Notes: generated by a model not told the origin, from the letters alone. 64,000 nt of DNA from Parabacteroides sp900760525 (GCF_049860805.1 NZ_CP187555.1:5097978-5161977); one strand, 5' to 3'. Counted from the first letter of the stretch, positions 52,352 to 61,486 are shown. Numbers and translations are program-made.

Positions 52352-54037
52352 ATGAAATATTTATTTAGTTTTATACTGTTTATTGTGATTGCTTCATCAT
52401 GTGATGAAAGTCATTTTCTTAAAGAGAAACCTCTTTCTATTTATACACCTGAAAATTCATTGGTGACATTGCAAGATTTTCAGGGTGCAGTTAATACCCT
52501 ATATAATAAAACCCGTTTTTTATTTCATGAACAAACAGCTCATGAAAGATATATGTTTTGGTATGGAACAGATTTGTGTTTTGGTGCTGCTGATTATTAT
52601 GCAAACTCCAGATTAAATAATTATGAAGCAACGATGATTCCAACAGAACCTGGAGTTTTAAACTTTTGGAGGTATACTTATGCAATCGTCAATCAATCAA
52701 ATTTGATTTTGTCTCGTTTAGAAAGCTCTGGATTGTCGGATAGTGAAACAACGGCAATAAGAGGAGAAGCTCTATTTTTTAGAGCTTTTGGATATCGAAT
52801 TTTGGCAAATTTATTTGGAGGAGTTCCTCTTATCTTGGAAGAGATTACGAGTCCTCGAAGAGATTTTGTCAGAGCTACACGAACTGAAATATATGAACAA
52901 GCAAAAACAGATTTAATAGAATCTATTTCTTTATTAGCGGATATTGACAATGTGAAGGATGGTAAAGTTTCAAAGCAAGTAGCTCAACATTTATTGGGCG
53001 AAATTCTTATTTCTTTGGAAGAATATGATGATGCTGTATCTGTTCTTTCTTTAGTAATTAATCATCCGGCTATGGCATTGATGACGGAACGTTTTGGAAC
53101 TAAAATAGATGAACCCGGAGATGTTTGCTCTGATTTACATAAGACCGGTAATCAAAATAGAAGTACTTCCGATAATAAAGAAACTTTATGGGCTCTTCAA
53201 TGGGATTATTTAAATTTTGCATCTACTGCTGGTGACGAAAGACCTCGAATGATTTTACCTTATTATAATGCCATAAATATCACAGTGGAGGATGAAACAG
53301 GCAAGAAGGTGACAACATCAGCTTTTCACTTAACAGCAGAAAAGGGAGGACGAGGAATTGGTTGGGCTCAGCCGACTTATCATATGACCCATGGAGTGTG
53401 GACGGATGATACAGATTTGAGAAATTCTTCGTATAATATCGTTCGCGACATGAGGATTGATAATGAAAATTCACCAGCATTTGGAAAGTGGTTTGTTGCG
53501 GATGGCTTTGTCTCTCAAACAGATACGATTCGAATGTGGTATCCTTTCTTCATGAAAGTGACAGGAGATGTGCCGGAAGAACTGTGGGAAAAGGATAGTA
53601 ATGGGAATCCTAAACTCACCAAATTTGGTGAGCATATTGTTATAAATAATACAACTTCTTCTTATAGAGAAACCTATGTGTTCCGTTTGGCTGAAACTTA
53701 TTTGTTGAGAGCTGAAGCTTATTTTGCAAAGTCTGATATAGAGAATGCTACCTCAGATATAAATGTAGTACGTGCTCGAGCGCATGCAGAGTTAGCAAAA
53801 TCTTCTGAAATTGATATTGACTATTTGTTGGATGAGCGATTGAGAGAATTGTCATTTGAGGAATTGCGTATGTGCACATTATGTAGGATGGGGAAATTAG
53901 CAGACCGTAATAGAAAATATAATCCATTGTCTGGTAAATCAATAAAGGATTATCATAATTTGTGGCCGATTCCATTTTCTGAAATAGAGTCGAACGTTTA
54001 TGCGGTATTAGAACAAAATCCAGGTTATACTAATTAA
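52352..54037 (+). CDS. SusD/RagB-type outer-membrane lipoprotein
   Basis: 561 aa, 11 bases after its SusC partner. Lipobox ASSC, Cys17. SusD hallmarks: AIRGEALFFRAFGYRILANLFGGVPLILEE and YLLDERLRELSFEELRMCTLCRMGKL, ending in NLWPIPFSEIESN. Captures glycan at the cell surface. AT-rich like its SusC partner. Confidence 0.95.
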   Translation: MKYLFSFILFIVIASSCDESHFLKEKPLSIYTPENSLVTLQDFQGAVNTLYNKTRFLFHEQTAHERYMFWYGTDLCFGAADYYANSRLNNYEATMIPTEPGVLNFWRYTYAIVNQSNLILSRLESSGLSDSETTAIRGEALFFRAFGYRILANLFGGVPLILEEITSPRRDFVRATRTEIYEQAKTDLIESISLLADIDNVKDGKVSKQVAQHLLGEILISLEEYDDAVSVLSLVINHPAMALMTERFGTKIDEPGDVCSDLHKTGNQNRSTSDNKETLWALQWDYLNFASTAGDERPRMILPYYNAINITVEDETGKKVTTSAFHLTAEKGGRGIGWAQPTYHMTHGVWTDDTDLRNSSYNIVRDMRIDNENSPAFGKWFVADGFVSQTDTIRMWYPFFMKVTGDVPEELWEKDSNGNPKLTKFGEHIVINNTTSSYRETYVFRLAETYLLRAEAYFAKSDIENATSDINVVRARAHAELAKSSEIDIDYLLDERLRELSFEELRMCTLCRMGKLADRNRKYNPLSGKSIKDYHNLWPIPFSEIESNVYAVLEQNPGYTN

Positions 54038-54048
54038 AAAGATTGATA

Positions 54049-56145
54049 ATGAAAAAAACAACAGTGATCTTTATTTTTATTATTTCTTGTATTTTTAATC
54101 TATTTGGGAATAATAAAATAGATAGAAAGGCTCTTGTTTTACGACATAATATAGTATTGACAAAGGCTGAGGCTTTATCTCCGTTGTCTGTGGGAAATGG
54201 CCATTTTTGTAGTACTGTCGATGTTACAGGAATGCAGACTTTTCCGGAGTTTTATCAACAAGGTATTCCTCTGTCGATTATGTCTGAATGGGGATGGCAT
54301 AGTTTCCCTAATGTAAATAATTATAAGTTATTTGATACATTTGACTTTTTACAAGCATCGGATAAGCGTGTTCCTTATCCGATGAAAAGTTCTTCTGGGT
54401 ATGAATTCCTTCGTGCTAACCCTCATCAAACGGGGTTAGCTTTGGTTGGGCTGGAAAAAATTGGAGGAAAATTGTCTCTTGATGACTTAGAGGAAACTGT
54501 TCAAACATTAAATTTGTGGGAAGGTTTACTGGATAGCCGATTCAAAATGTCTGGCGAAATGGTTAAGGTGACGACGCTTTGTCATCCTTATATGGATCGA
54601 TTGGCTTATAAGTTGAAGTCCAATTTATTTTCTTCAAATGAATTGGGAGTTCGGATTCGATTCCCTTTCCCGAGTGCGACATTTAGTAAAGATCCAGCTT
54701 CTTTAGAAAATGATGAACTTCATTTATCAGAGATTGTAAGAAGCAGTGAGCAATCTTGGGTAATTAAGCATCAGGTGAATGATTTTGTGTATTATTGCCG
54801 TATACAGACATCAGCGAAGGTTACATTGCAAGAAGTAGATAGTCATGATTTTTTGTTGAAAAATTCGAATGAAGATGAATTTACCTTATTGATAGATTTC
54901 TTGCAAGAAGATCCGGGGTCCGATTTTCTGGATGATTTTTATGCCACATTGAATGTGAATAGAATTGCTTGGTCTAATTTTTGGATGAGTGGTGGAGCTG
55001 TTGATTTGTCTGAGAGTAAAGATCTACGGTGGAAAGAATTGGAACGGAGAATTGTCTTATCTCAATATTTGACAGCCATTCAATCTCGTCAAAAATATCC
55101 ACCTCAGGAGACAGGATTGACATGCAATAGTTGGTATGGAAAGTTCCATTTGGAAATGCATTGGTGGCATTCTGTCCATTTTGCATTATGGAATAGATCA
55201 GTTTATTTGGAAAAAACGTTGGACTGGTATGAGAATATATATAATGTTGCAAAGTCATACACGGTTCAGCAAGGTTATAAAGGAGTCCGTTGGCCTAAAA
55301 TGATAGGACCGGATGGTATAGAGTCTCCATCAAAAGTTGGTCCTTTGTTGGTTTGGCAACAGCCTCATTTGATTTTTTATTGCGAATTGCTTTATCGGGA
55401 GAATCAGAGTTTGGAATTTATGAATAAGTATAATAAATTGATTGAAGCAACTGCTGATTTCATGTTTGATTATGCCAATTGGGATAGTGTGAAGAAATGT
55501 TATGTATTAGGCCCTCCTATTATTTCAGCTCGTGAAGGAAACAGTGGAACGTTTCGAAAAAATATTAATCCAACTTTTGAGTTGGCATATTGGAGTTGGG
55601 GATTGAGGAAAGCGAATGATTGGAGAGAGAGGATGGGACGGAAACGGAACTCTGATTGGGATAGAATGGCTGAACAAATGGCTCCTTGGCCTATTGTAGA
55701 TAATGTATATGTAGAAGCAGAATCTGTATTAGAGAAAGATGGGGGACATCCAACACAATTGGCAGCTTATGGCTTTTTACCTGAAAACTCGTTCTTGAAT
55801 AAAGAGGTAATGCGTAATACATTGATTCATGTAATGGAGCATTGGGACTGGAAAGACACATGGGGATGGGATTATCCTTTGATAGCGATGACAGCTGTGC
55901 GCTTGAATGAACCTGAACTGGCCATGGATGCATTATTAATGGATGTATCCAAAAATACATATTTGCCTAATGGACATAATTATCAGACACAAGAGCTTCC
56001 TTTGTATTTACCAGGTAATGGCGGGTTATTATCTGTTGTTGCTATGATGTGTGCAGGATGGGATGGGTGTAATATTATTAATCCTGGATTTCCCAAAAAT
56101 GGAAAGTGGAATGTTAAATGGGAAGGATTAAGACCTATATTTTGA
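54049..56145 (+). CDS. Predicted exported (alpha/alpha)6 glycoside hydrolase, family unassigned
   Basis: 698 aa from the ATG at 54049 (six bases inside the longest frame, which begins with TTG). Signal peptide to about residue 20 (FNLFGNN). Beta-sandwich-like N-terminal half (to about 300), then a six-hairpin region with aromatic signatures: CNSWYGKFHLEMHWWHSVHFALWNR, WPKMIGPDGIESPS and LVWQQPHLIFYCELLYR, and near the end WDWKDTWGWDYPLIAMTA. This resembles the GH65/GH95 clan fold, but I cannot match a numbered family and the HWW...ALW motif is not one I can tie to a known specificity. Third gene of the SusC/D operon, 11 bases after susD. Confidence 0.68.
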   Translation: MKKTTVIFIFIISCIFNLFGNNKIDRKALVLRHNIVLTKAEALSPLSVGNGHFCSTVDVTGMQTFPEFYQQGIPLSIMSEWGWHSFPNVNNYKLFDTFDFLQASDKRVPYPMKSSSGYEFLRANPHQTGLALVGLEKIGGKLSLDDLEETVQTLNLWEGLLDSRFKMSGEMVKVTTLCHPYMDRLAYKLKSNLFSSNELGVRIRFPFPSATFSKDPASLENDELHLSEIVRSSEQSWVIKHQVNDFVYYCRIQTSAKVTLQEVDSHDFLLKNSNEDEFTLLIDFLQEDPGSDFLDDFYATLNVNRIAWSNFWMSGGAVDLSESKDLRWKELERRIVLSQYLTAIQSRQKYPPQETGLTCNSWYGKFHLEMHWWHSVHFALWNRSVYLEKTLDWYENIYNVAKSYTVQQGYKGVRWPKMIGPDGIESPSKVGPLLVWQQPHLIFYCELLYRENQSLEFMNKYNKLIEATADFMFDYANWDSVKKCYVLGPPIISAREGNSGTFRKNINPTFELAYWSWGLRKANDWRERMGRKRNSDWDRMAEQMAPWPIVDNVYVEAESVLEKDGGHPTQLAAYGFLPENSFLNKEVMRNTLIHVMEHWDWKDTWGWDYPLIAMTAVRLNEPELAMDALLMDVSKNTYLPNGHNYQTQELPLYLPGNGGLLSVVAMMCAGWDGCNIINPGFPKNGKWNVKWEGLRPIF

Positions 56146-56411
56146 ATTTGTATTTTGTACGGATTAGAATTTAAAGGTAGGATTACTTAGTATTTGTTTT
56201 TTATTTTGTATTTTTGTCGTTGGGAAAGGTTATGTTATAGTGATAACAACCTGTGATTGTAGAAATTATTTATATTTATCCTGCTGGTAAATTGCAACAC
56301 CACCACAAACTGGATAATATAAAGAAGGTTCTACAAACCCTTTACATGTAATATGGTTATATTCTTATGTCTTTTATGATATAAGATATATTTTGCATAT
56401 ATAGTAAAGGG

Positions 56412-56486
56412 GGCGTAGGGCTGACTTTGTCAGTTTGGGGCCGTTGCAAGCCTACCAGTAGCAAAGTTCAGTTCCTGCGCCTTTTT
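56412..56486 (+). ncRNA. Structured RNA element or terminator in the 450-base gap after the glycosidase
   Basis: GGCGTAGG (56412-56419) pairs with CCTGCGCC (56474-56481), followed by TTTTT; inside lie a CTGAC/GTCAG hairpin and CCTAC (56451-56455), which could compete for GTAGG. The element may be the operon's terminator or the body of an independent RNA. Upstream (56146-56411) is AT-rich with imperfect hairpins (e.g. around 56360-56395) and no ORF; downstream to 56593 nothing firm. Confidence 0.42.
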
Positions 56487-56593
56487 GTTTCTATCCATGA
56501 AGGGTGTAATCTGATTTTCTCTTATTTATATAAGTACCACCTCAATCAGTTCCTGTAGGTATTCTCTATTTAATAACCTTTTTATTGTTTATC

Positions 56594-56923
56594 ATGGAAG
56601 ATCACCAATCTGTAGACGATTTTATCGTCAATATGGAACTTTACGAAGCTCATTTCCTTCCCGAATTTCCCCGTTTGAAACTGGTATTCAGGGAAAAGGG
56701 TTTTACTGTCCACGGAACCAAAATTCGTTATACGGATATCAGAAGAATGAAAGTGGATATGCCTAACTATTTGGTTGTTGAAATGAAAAAAGGCAAACAA
56801 CTGTTTTTGCCCCTGCAAAAGAGAGTTTCTTATAAAGAAATTGCACCTGGAGAGAAGCCATTTTGGGGCATATCTTCCCTTCGTAACCGGATACAAAGAT
56901 TTCTCTGCTTTTTATCGGATTGA
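56594..56923 (+). CDS. Hypothetical protein, about 109 residues
   Basis: I do not recognise it. From the ATG at 56594 the product is MEDHQSVDDFIVNMELYEAH... with alternating beta-strand-like stretches (LKLVFREKGFTVHGTKIRYTDI, YLVVEMKKGKQLFLPLQKRV) and no signal or membrane span. The pattern may be a small PH-like or barrel fold, but this is a guess. It stands alone between the glycosidase and the dehydrogenase operon. Confidence 0.6.
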   Translation: MEDHQSVDDFIVNMELYEAHFLPEFPRLKLVFREKGFTVHGTKIRYTDIRRMKVDMPNYLVVEMKKGKQLFLPLQKRVSYKEIAPGEKPFWGISSLRNRIQRFLCFLSD

Positions 56924-57013
56924 TTTAAAAATAGTTAGGAATGCTATATCCGGTTGAAATAATTTATATATTTGACAGGACGAATCTTATATGTAAACAA
57001 TAAATTTAATACT

Positions 57014-57556
57014 ATGGTAGACCGACGGGCTTTTATAAAAAGGTGTTTTGCTTTGTATGGCAGTTTGCTGTTGATGCCGGCTTGTAAAAATGAAATAGGC
57101 AGGCAGCAGTATCGTTGTTTCTCAATTGATGAAAGCGAATGTTTAGGGGCTATTTGCGAGCAGTTTATTCCAACAGATGACTATTGGGGAGCGAAAGAAG
57201 CAGGAGTGGTTAATTTTATAGACAAATTACTCTATCAACGTTTTCCTGAGTTGAAACCTGATTATAAGAATGGTATTTCGGCTTTGGAAAAATATAGTAT
57301 GGAGACACATCGTAAAACTTTTGCGAATCTGTCTTGGGAACAGCAGTATGTTGTGTTACAGCAAATGGAACGTAGTGAACTACCTGAAATATATTGGAAA
57401 GATATTCCACAGAGGAAATTTTTTGATATGGTTTTGCGCAATACGATGCAAGGGTATTACGGTTCTCCCCGGCATGGTGGTAATAAAGACTATGTGAGTT
57501 ATCATATGATGAGGTTGGATTATCCATTATTAATAGGGCAGAATAGATATGAGTAA
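57014..57556 (+). CDS. Gluconate 2-dehydrogenase subunit 3-family (hitch-hiker) protein
   Basis: 180 aa from the ATG at 57014; the frame extends further up only to a TTG within the predicted -7 box TATATTTG (56967-56974). Twin-arginine-type start DRRAFIKRCF and a Cys at LLLMPAC suggest Tat export, possibly with lipidation. The family domain follows (LGAICEQFIPTDDYWGAKEAGVVNFIDKLLYQRF). In glucoside 3-dehydrogenases and gluconate dehydrogenases this small subunit carries the flavoprotein through the Tat pathway. It overlaps the GMC gene by 8 bases. Confidence 0.85.
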   Translation: MVDRRAFIKRCFALYGSLLLMPACKNEIGRQQYRCFSIDESECLGAICEQFIPTDDYWGAKEAGVVNFIDKLLYQRFPELKPDYKNGISALEKYSMETHRKTFANLSWEQQYVVLQQMERSELPEIYWKDIPQRKFFDMVLRNTMQGYYGSPRHGGNKDYVSYHMMRLDYPLLIGQNRYE

Positions 57557-59201
57557 AAAACAGAAGAGCGCTATCGTAATCGGAGCCGGAGCCGGTGGAG
57601 GTGTAGTCGCAAAGGAATTGGCTGTAAACGGCATACATGTAACTGTTTTTGAACGGGGAGATTGGCCTGTTTATGATGAACATATTAATGATGAATTGAT
57701 TTCTCAGCGCGTGCAGGACTTAGGTTCAGCTTTTGGGCCGGATTGGAAGAAAAATCCTCGTGTAGTGATAGGTCGTGACGGAAGTAAGAAAATTGTAACG
57801 CCCCAGACTGGAGGTTATAATCATGTTGCCGCTTGTGTCGGCTCGGGTACGGTTTCTTATGGTGCGATGGCTTGGCGTTTTATGCCTGAAGATTTTCGTA
57901 TGAAGTCCGAGTATGGAGGAGTGGAAGGTTCGACTTTGACCGATTGGCCGATTACTTATGAGGAGTTGGCTCCTTATTATAGTAAGGCGGAGCGTGAAGT
58001 CGGGGTATCGGGGGATATGTCGGAAAATCCGTTTGCGCCGAATCGCTATGAACCCTATCCGATGCCTGCTTTCGAATATAATAAAGATGGGCGGATAATT
58101 GCAGAAACTTGTAAAAGGATGGGGCTTCATCCATTTCCTATTCCTATGCTCCGTAACTCGGTTGCGTATAATGGACGGGCTGCCTGTATTCGAAATAGGA
58201 CCTGTTGCGGATATGCTTGTCCTGTGAATGCAAAGAATGGAACTCATAACACTGTTATTCCGGTCGCAATGCAAACAGGAAACTGCGAGGTGAAGACAAA
58301 CTGTTTTGTTTTTAAAATCCATACGGATGATAAACATCGTGCTGTTGCTGTTTCCTATTTTGATGGGAACAACAAGGAGTGTATGATGGAGGCGGATATA
58401 ATTATTGTTGCCGCTTCTGCTACTGAAACAGCTCGGCTTTTGCTTAATTCAAAGTCTGCAAAGTTTCCGAATGGTATTGGTAACAATAATGATTGGGTTG
58501 GACGTAATTTGCAGGGACATGCTTATTGTGGTGCCAAAGGTTTATTTGATTTTGATATAATGGATTTACAAGGACCAGGGGCTACTGTTGCAATAATGGA
58601 TTATAGCCATCATAATGAAGGTATTGTTGGAGGGGGGATTTTAGCAAATGAATTTTATCAGATGCCGTATGCTTTTTCAAGTAACAGACCCCCTAAATAT
58701 CCTCGTTGGGGATTGGAACATAAAAAATATCAACGAGAAAATTATTACCGTGTTGAATGTTTTCAGGGACCTATTCAGGAAATCCCGAACTTCGATATGC
58801 GTGTAACGGTCGATGATGCGGTGAAAGACTTTTGGGGGATTCCTGTGGTTGCCATATCCGGGGCGCGTCATCCGATCGATCAGAAGCATGTGGAGTTTCT
58901 TTCTGCCAGGGCGGAAGAGATATTGAAGGAAGCCGGCGCGAAGTTGGTGTGGAAACAGGGAAGTGGGCATGGACAAACCGGTGGACAGCATCAGGCCGGT
59001 ACTTGCCGTATGGGGAATGATCCGGCGACTTCTGTCGTGGATAAGTATTGCCGGGTGCACGATCTGGATAATCTGTATATAGCGGATGGTAGCGTGTTGG
59101 TGAATAACGGAGGCTTCAATCCGGTGCTGACCATTATGGCGTTAGCGTTTCGGACAGGTGAACATATTGTTAAACAATGGACGGAAGGAGGTAAAGCATG
59201 A
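57549..59201 (+). CDS. GMC-family FAD-dependent sugar/alcohol dehydrogenase
   Basis: 550 aa. N-terminal FAD-binding Rossmann motif IGAGAGGGVVAKELA (about residues 11-25); GMC substrate half; catalytic-site motif GGQHQAGTCRMG near the C-terminus and a second FAD motif NLYIADGSVLVNNGGFNPVLTIMALAFRTGEH. No signal peptide of its own, fitting export together with the Tat subunit before it. Catalyses oxidation of a sugar or alcohol with FAD, passing electrons to the cytochrome. A glucoside 3-dehydrogenase-like role is the best guess. Confidence 0.88.
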   Translation: MSKKQKSAIVIGAGAGGGVVAKELAVNGIHVTVFERGDWPVYDEHINDELISQRVQDLGSAFGPDWKKNPRVVIGRDGSKKIVTPQTGGYNHVAACVGSGTVSYGAMAWRFMPEDFRMKSEYGGVEGSTLTDWPITYEELAPYYSKAEREVGVSGDMSENPFAPNRYEPYPMPAFEYNKDGRIIAETCKRMGLHPFPIPMLRNSVAYNGRAACIRNRTCCGYACPVNAKNGTHNTVIPVAMQTGNCEVKTNCFVFKIHTDDKHRAVAVSYFDGNNKECMMEADIIIVAASATETARLLLNSKSAKFPNGIGNNNDWVGRNLQGHAYCGAKGLFDFDIMDLQGPGATVAIMDYSHHNEGIVGGGILANEFYQMPYAFSSNRPPKYPRWGLEHKKYQRENYYRVECFQGPIQEIPNFDMRVTVDDAVKDFWGIPVVAISGARHPIDQKHVEFLSARAEEILKEAGAKLVWKQGSGHGQTGGQHQAGTCRMGNDPATSVVDKYCRVHDLDNLYIADGSVLVNNGGFNPVLTIMALAFRTGEHIVKQWTEGGKA

Positions 59202-60133
59202 AAACACGTTATTGGATAGGTCTTGTTGTGGCAGGAGGAATAATCGTGAGTCTTGCAGGTTATAAGGTGTATGCTTCTTTGGACCCGGATCTGACTTGTG
59301 CCCAGTGCCATGAAGTGACGTCCGCTTGCCGGTTATGGAAAAGTTCAGCTCATTCGGATGTACGTTGTGTGGATTGTCATGGAACTGCTTTGAGCGGTGG
59401 CGTAAAAGGGCTTGCTGAAAAGACGGGCATGATATATAGCCATTTTACCAGAAAACAGACGAATGAAGATGTCAGCCTGAATGAAGAGCAGGTGTTGGCT
59501 GTTGCTGCCCGTTGTGCCGTATGTCATCAGGCGGAGCAAGCGGCCTGGGAATCCGGGGCGCATTCGACTACCTATAAGGACATTTTTATGGATGTCAAGC
59601 ATAACCGGATGGAGAAGCCTTACTGGGATTGTTTCCGTTGTCATGGTATGCATTATGACGGGACGATTCATGATCTCATGTCCTTGGAAGGTAAGGCTGA
59701 AGACTGGCATATGAAAGATGTTTCGCAGGCGGATCGTCCGGTTATGACTTGTCTGGCGTGCCATCAGGTACATGCCGGACAACCGCAGAATAAATCGTAT
59801 GTCGTAAAGAATGAGGAAGAGCGTGCTGCTTTTATGACAAATACGAGACGTCCTGCCACTGCTCTGTATATGCGTTCGGAGAAACGGCATTTGCCTTCTG
59901 ATAAATTATACCAGACAACGATGTTTGATAAAGATTCTGTCGTGAAAGTTTCGGATGACCCGAATGCATGGCTCTGTATGCAATGTCATGCTCCCAATAA
60001 CCGCCGTGAAGTCGGAACCGAAGATGATAAAACACCGACTGGGGCGTATGAGGGGATGAGTTGTCTGGATTGCCATAATCCCCATTCGAACCAGTTGAAG
60101 AACAATTATCGCAATGTGCATGTGAAAAAATAA
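59198..60133 (+). CDS. Seven-heme c-type cytochrome
   Basis: 311 aa. An N-terminal membrane anchor (about 6-25) is followed by seven CxxCH sites: CAQCH, CVDCH, CAVCH, CFRCH, CLACH, CMQCH and CLDCH. It overlaps the GMC stop in an ATGA, so translation is coupled. By position it is the electron acceptor of the flavoprotein, delivering electrons to the quinone pool or another reductase. Classical gluconate dehydrogenases use a three-heme cytochrome; seven hemes and a NapC/multiheme-like layout are a difference. Confidence 0.9.
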   Translation: MKTRYWIGLVVAGGIIVSLAGYKVYASLDPDLTCAQCHEVTSACRLWKSSAHSDVRCVDCHGTALSGGVKGLAEKTGMIYSHFTRKQTNEDVSLNEEQVLAVAARCAVCHQAEQAAWESGAHSTTYKDIFMDVKHNRMEKPYWDCFRCHGMHYDGTIHDLMSLEGKAEDWHMKDVSQADRPVMTCLACHQVHAGQPQNKSYVVKNEEERAAFMTNTRRPATALYMRSEKRHLPSDKLYQTTMFDKDSVVKVSDDPNAWLCMQCHAPNNRREVGTEDDKTPTGAYEGMSCLDCHNPHSNQLKNNYRNVHVKK

Positions 60134-60194
60134 GGTCCGGATATGCTCTAAATGCTTGTTACAAGCAGAAGTCGATTAAAAAGATAGGGATTTG

Positions 60195-60225
60195 TTTGGA
60201 GAATAAAAAAAAGTCCCTACCTTTG
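60195..60225 (+). promoter_or_regulatory. Predicted promoter of rpsF-rpsR-rplI
   Basis: TTTG (60195-60198), 19 bases, TACCTTTG (60218-60225), exact consensus, about 37 bases before the expected leader end. Confidence 0.78.
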
Positions 60226-60268
60226 CACCGCAAAAAATATTAGTAATAACAATACAAAACAGTGTTTT

Positions 60269-60622
60269 ATGAACAATTACGAAACCGTTTTCATTTTGAC
60301 TCCCGTTTTGTCTGACGCTCAGATGAAGGAAGCGGTAGAAAAATTCACGAACATCCTGAAAGAGCAGGGTGCTGAAATCGTGAACGAAGAAAATTGGGGT
60401 TTGCGCAAATTAGCTTATCCTATCGACAAGAAAACAACAGGCTTCTACCAGTTGGTTGAATTCAAAGCAAATCCGGAAACAATCGCTACACTGGAAGTTA
60501 ACTTCCGTCGTGACGAACGTGTGATTCGCTTCCTGACTTTCCGCCAGGACAAATATGCAGCAGAATATGCAGCAAAGAGAAGAAGTTTGAAATCATCTAA
60601 AGAAACAGTAAAGGAGAATTAA
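60269..60622 (+). CDS. rpsF: 30S ribosomal protein S6
   Basis: 117 aa. NYETVFILTPVLSDAQMKEAVEKF and NEENWGLRKLAYPIDKKTTGFYQLVEF are the S6 fold. Pairs with S18 on the small-subunit platform. First gene of the operon rpsF-rpsR-rplI. Confidence 0.97.
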   Translation: MNNYETVFILTPVLSDAQMKEAVEKFTNILKEQGAEIVNEENWGLRKLAYPIDKKTTGFYQLVEFKANPETIATLEVNFRRDERVIRFLTFRQDKYAAEYAAKRRSLKSSKETVKEN

Positions 60623-60624
60623 TC

Positions 60625-60894
60625 ATGGCAGCAACTCAATCAGAAATCAGATATTTGACTCCGCCTTCAGTAGACGTTAAAAAGAAAAAATATTGCCGTT
60701 TCAAAAAGAACGGTATCAAGTATATCGATTACAAAGATCCTGAATTCCTGAAGAAATTCCTGAACGAGCAGGGTAAGATCCTTCCGCGTCGCATCACAGG
60801 TACTTCTTTGAAGTTTCAGCGTCGTATAGCTCAGGCTGTTAAAAGAGCTCGCCACTTGGCGTTGCTTCCTTACGTAACCGATTTAATGAAATAA
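60625..60894 (+). CDS. rpsR: 30S ribosomal protein S18
   Basis: 89 aa. Contains YIDYKDPEFLKKFLNEQGKILPRRITGTS, the S18 core. Start two bases after the rpsF stop, so coupled translation. Confidence 0.97.
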   Translation: MAATQSEIRYLTPPSVDVKKKKYCRFKKNGIKYIDYKDPEFLKKFLNEQGKILPRRITGTSLKFQRRIAQAVKRARHLALLPYVTDLMK

Positions 60895-60915
60895 TAAAAA
60901 GAGAGGAGACAGAAT

Positions 60916-61359
60916 ATGCAAGTTATTTTGAAAGAAGACGTAATCAATTTAGGTTACAAGGACGATATCGTAACGGTTAAAGACGGTTACGGACGTAACT
61001 TTCTAATCCCCACGGGTAAGGCAGTTATCGCATCTGAATCTGCAAAGAAAGTATTGGCTGAAAACTTGAGACAGCGTGCTCACAAGTTGGCTAAGATCAA
61101 GGAAGATGCTCAGGCTTTGGCTGCTAAGTTGGAAGGCGTTGCCCTGACAATCGGTGCTAAGACAAGCTCTACAGGTACAATCTTCGGTTCCGTAACGAAC
61201 ATTCAGGTAGCTGATGCATTGGCAAAAGCTGGTTTCGATGTAGACCGTAAGATTATCTATATCAAAGAATCTGTTAAGGAAGTCGGTAGCTACAAAGCTA
61301 TCTTGAAACTTCACAAAGAAGTATCGGTAGAAATTCCTTTTGAAGTAGTTTCTGAGTAA
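60916..61359 (+). CDS. rplI: 50S ribosomal protein L9
   Basis: 147 aa. N-terminal domain MQVILKEDVINLGYKDDIVTVKDGYGRNFLIPTGKA, long connecting helix and C-terminal domain (TIFGSVTNIQVADAL). It lies 21 bases after rpsR, with a terminator 27 bases after its stop. Confidence 0.97.
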   Translation: MQVILKEDVINLGYKDDIVTVKDGYGRNFLIPTGKAVIASESAKKVLAENLRQRAHKLAKIKEDAQALAAKLEGVALTIGAKTSSTGTIFGSVTNIQVADALAKAGFDVDRKIIYIKESVKEVGSYKAILKLHKEVSVEIPFEVVSE

Positions 61360-61380
61360 TCCCATACCGGATATATAAAC

Positions 61381-61415
61381 AAAAAGGGCGATTCCTTGCG
61401 AATTGCCCTTTTTTT
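61381..61415 (+). terminator. Terminator of the rpsF-rplI operon
   Basis: GGGCGATT / AATTGCCC with one mismatch around CCTTGCG, flanked by A-rich and followed by seven T. The longest amidase frame begins inside it, which rules out that start. Confidence 0.85.
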
Positions 61416-61452
61416 ATTTCAGAACAGCCCAGTTTAACTCATCAAAAAGCAT

Positions 61453-61460
61453 TACATTTG
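61453..61460 (+). promoter_or_regulatory. Predicted -7 box of the amidase gene
   Basis: TACATTTG fits TAnnTTTG. A -33 element is not clear. A start site near 61466 leaves about 20 bases before the GTG at 61487. Confidence 0.5.
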
Positions 61461-61486
61461 TCCCGAATTTGCAAGAAATTTTTAAA

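Noticed and set aside
57216..57683. 155-codon minus-strand frame across the Gluconate_2-dh3/GMC junction
   Set aside because: It overlaps two well-supported genes and has an unusual Tyr/Ser-rich composition without domain features.
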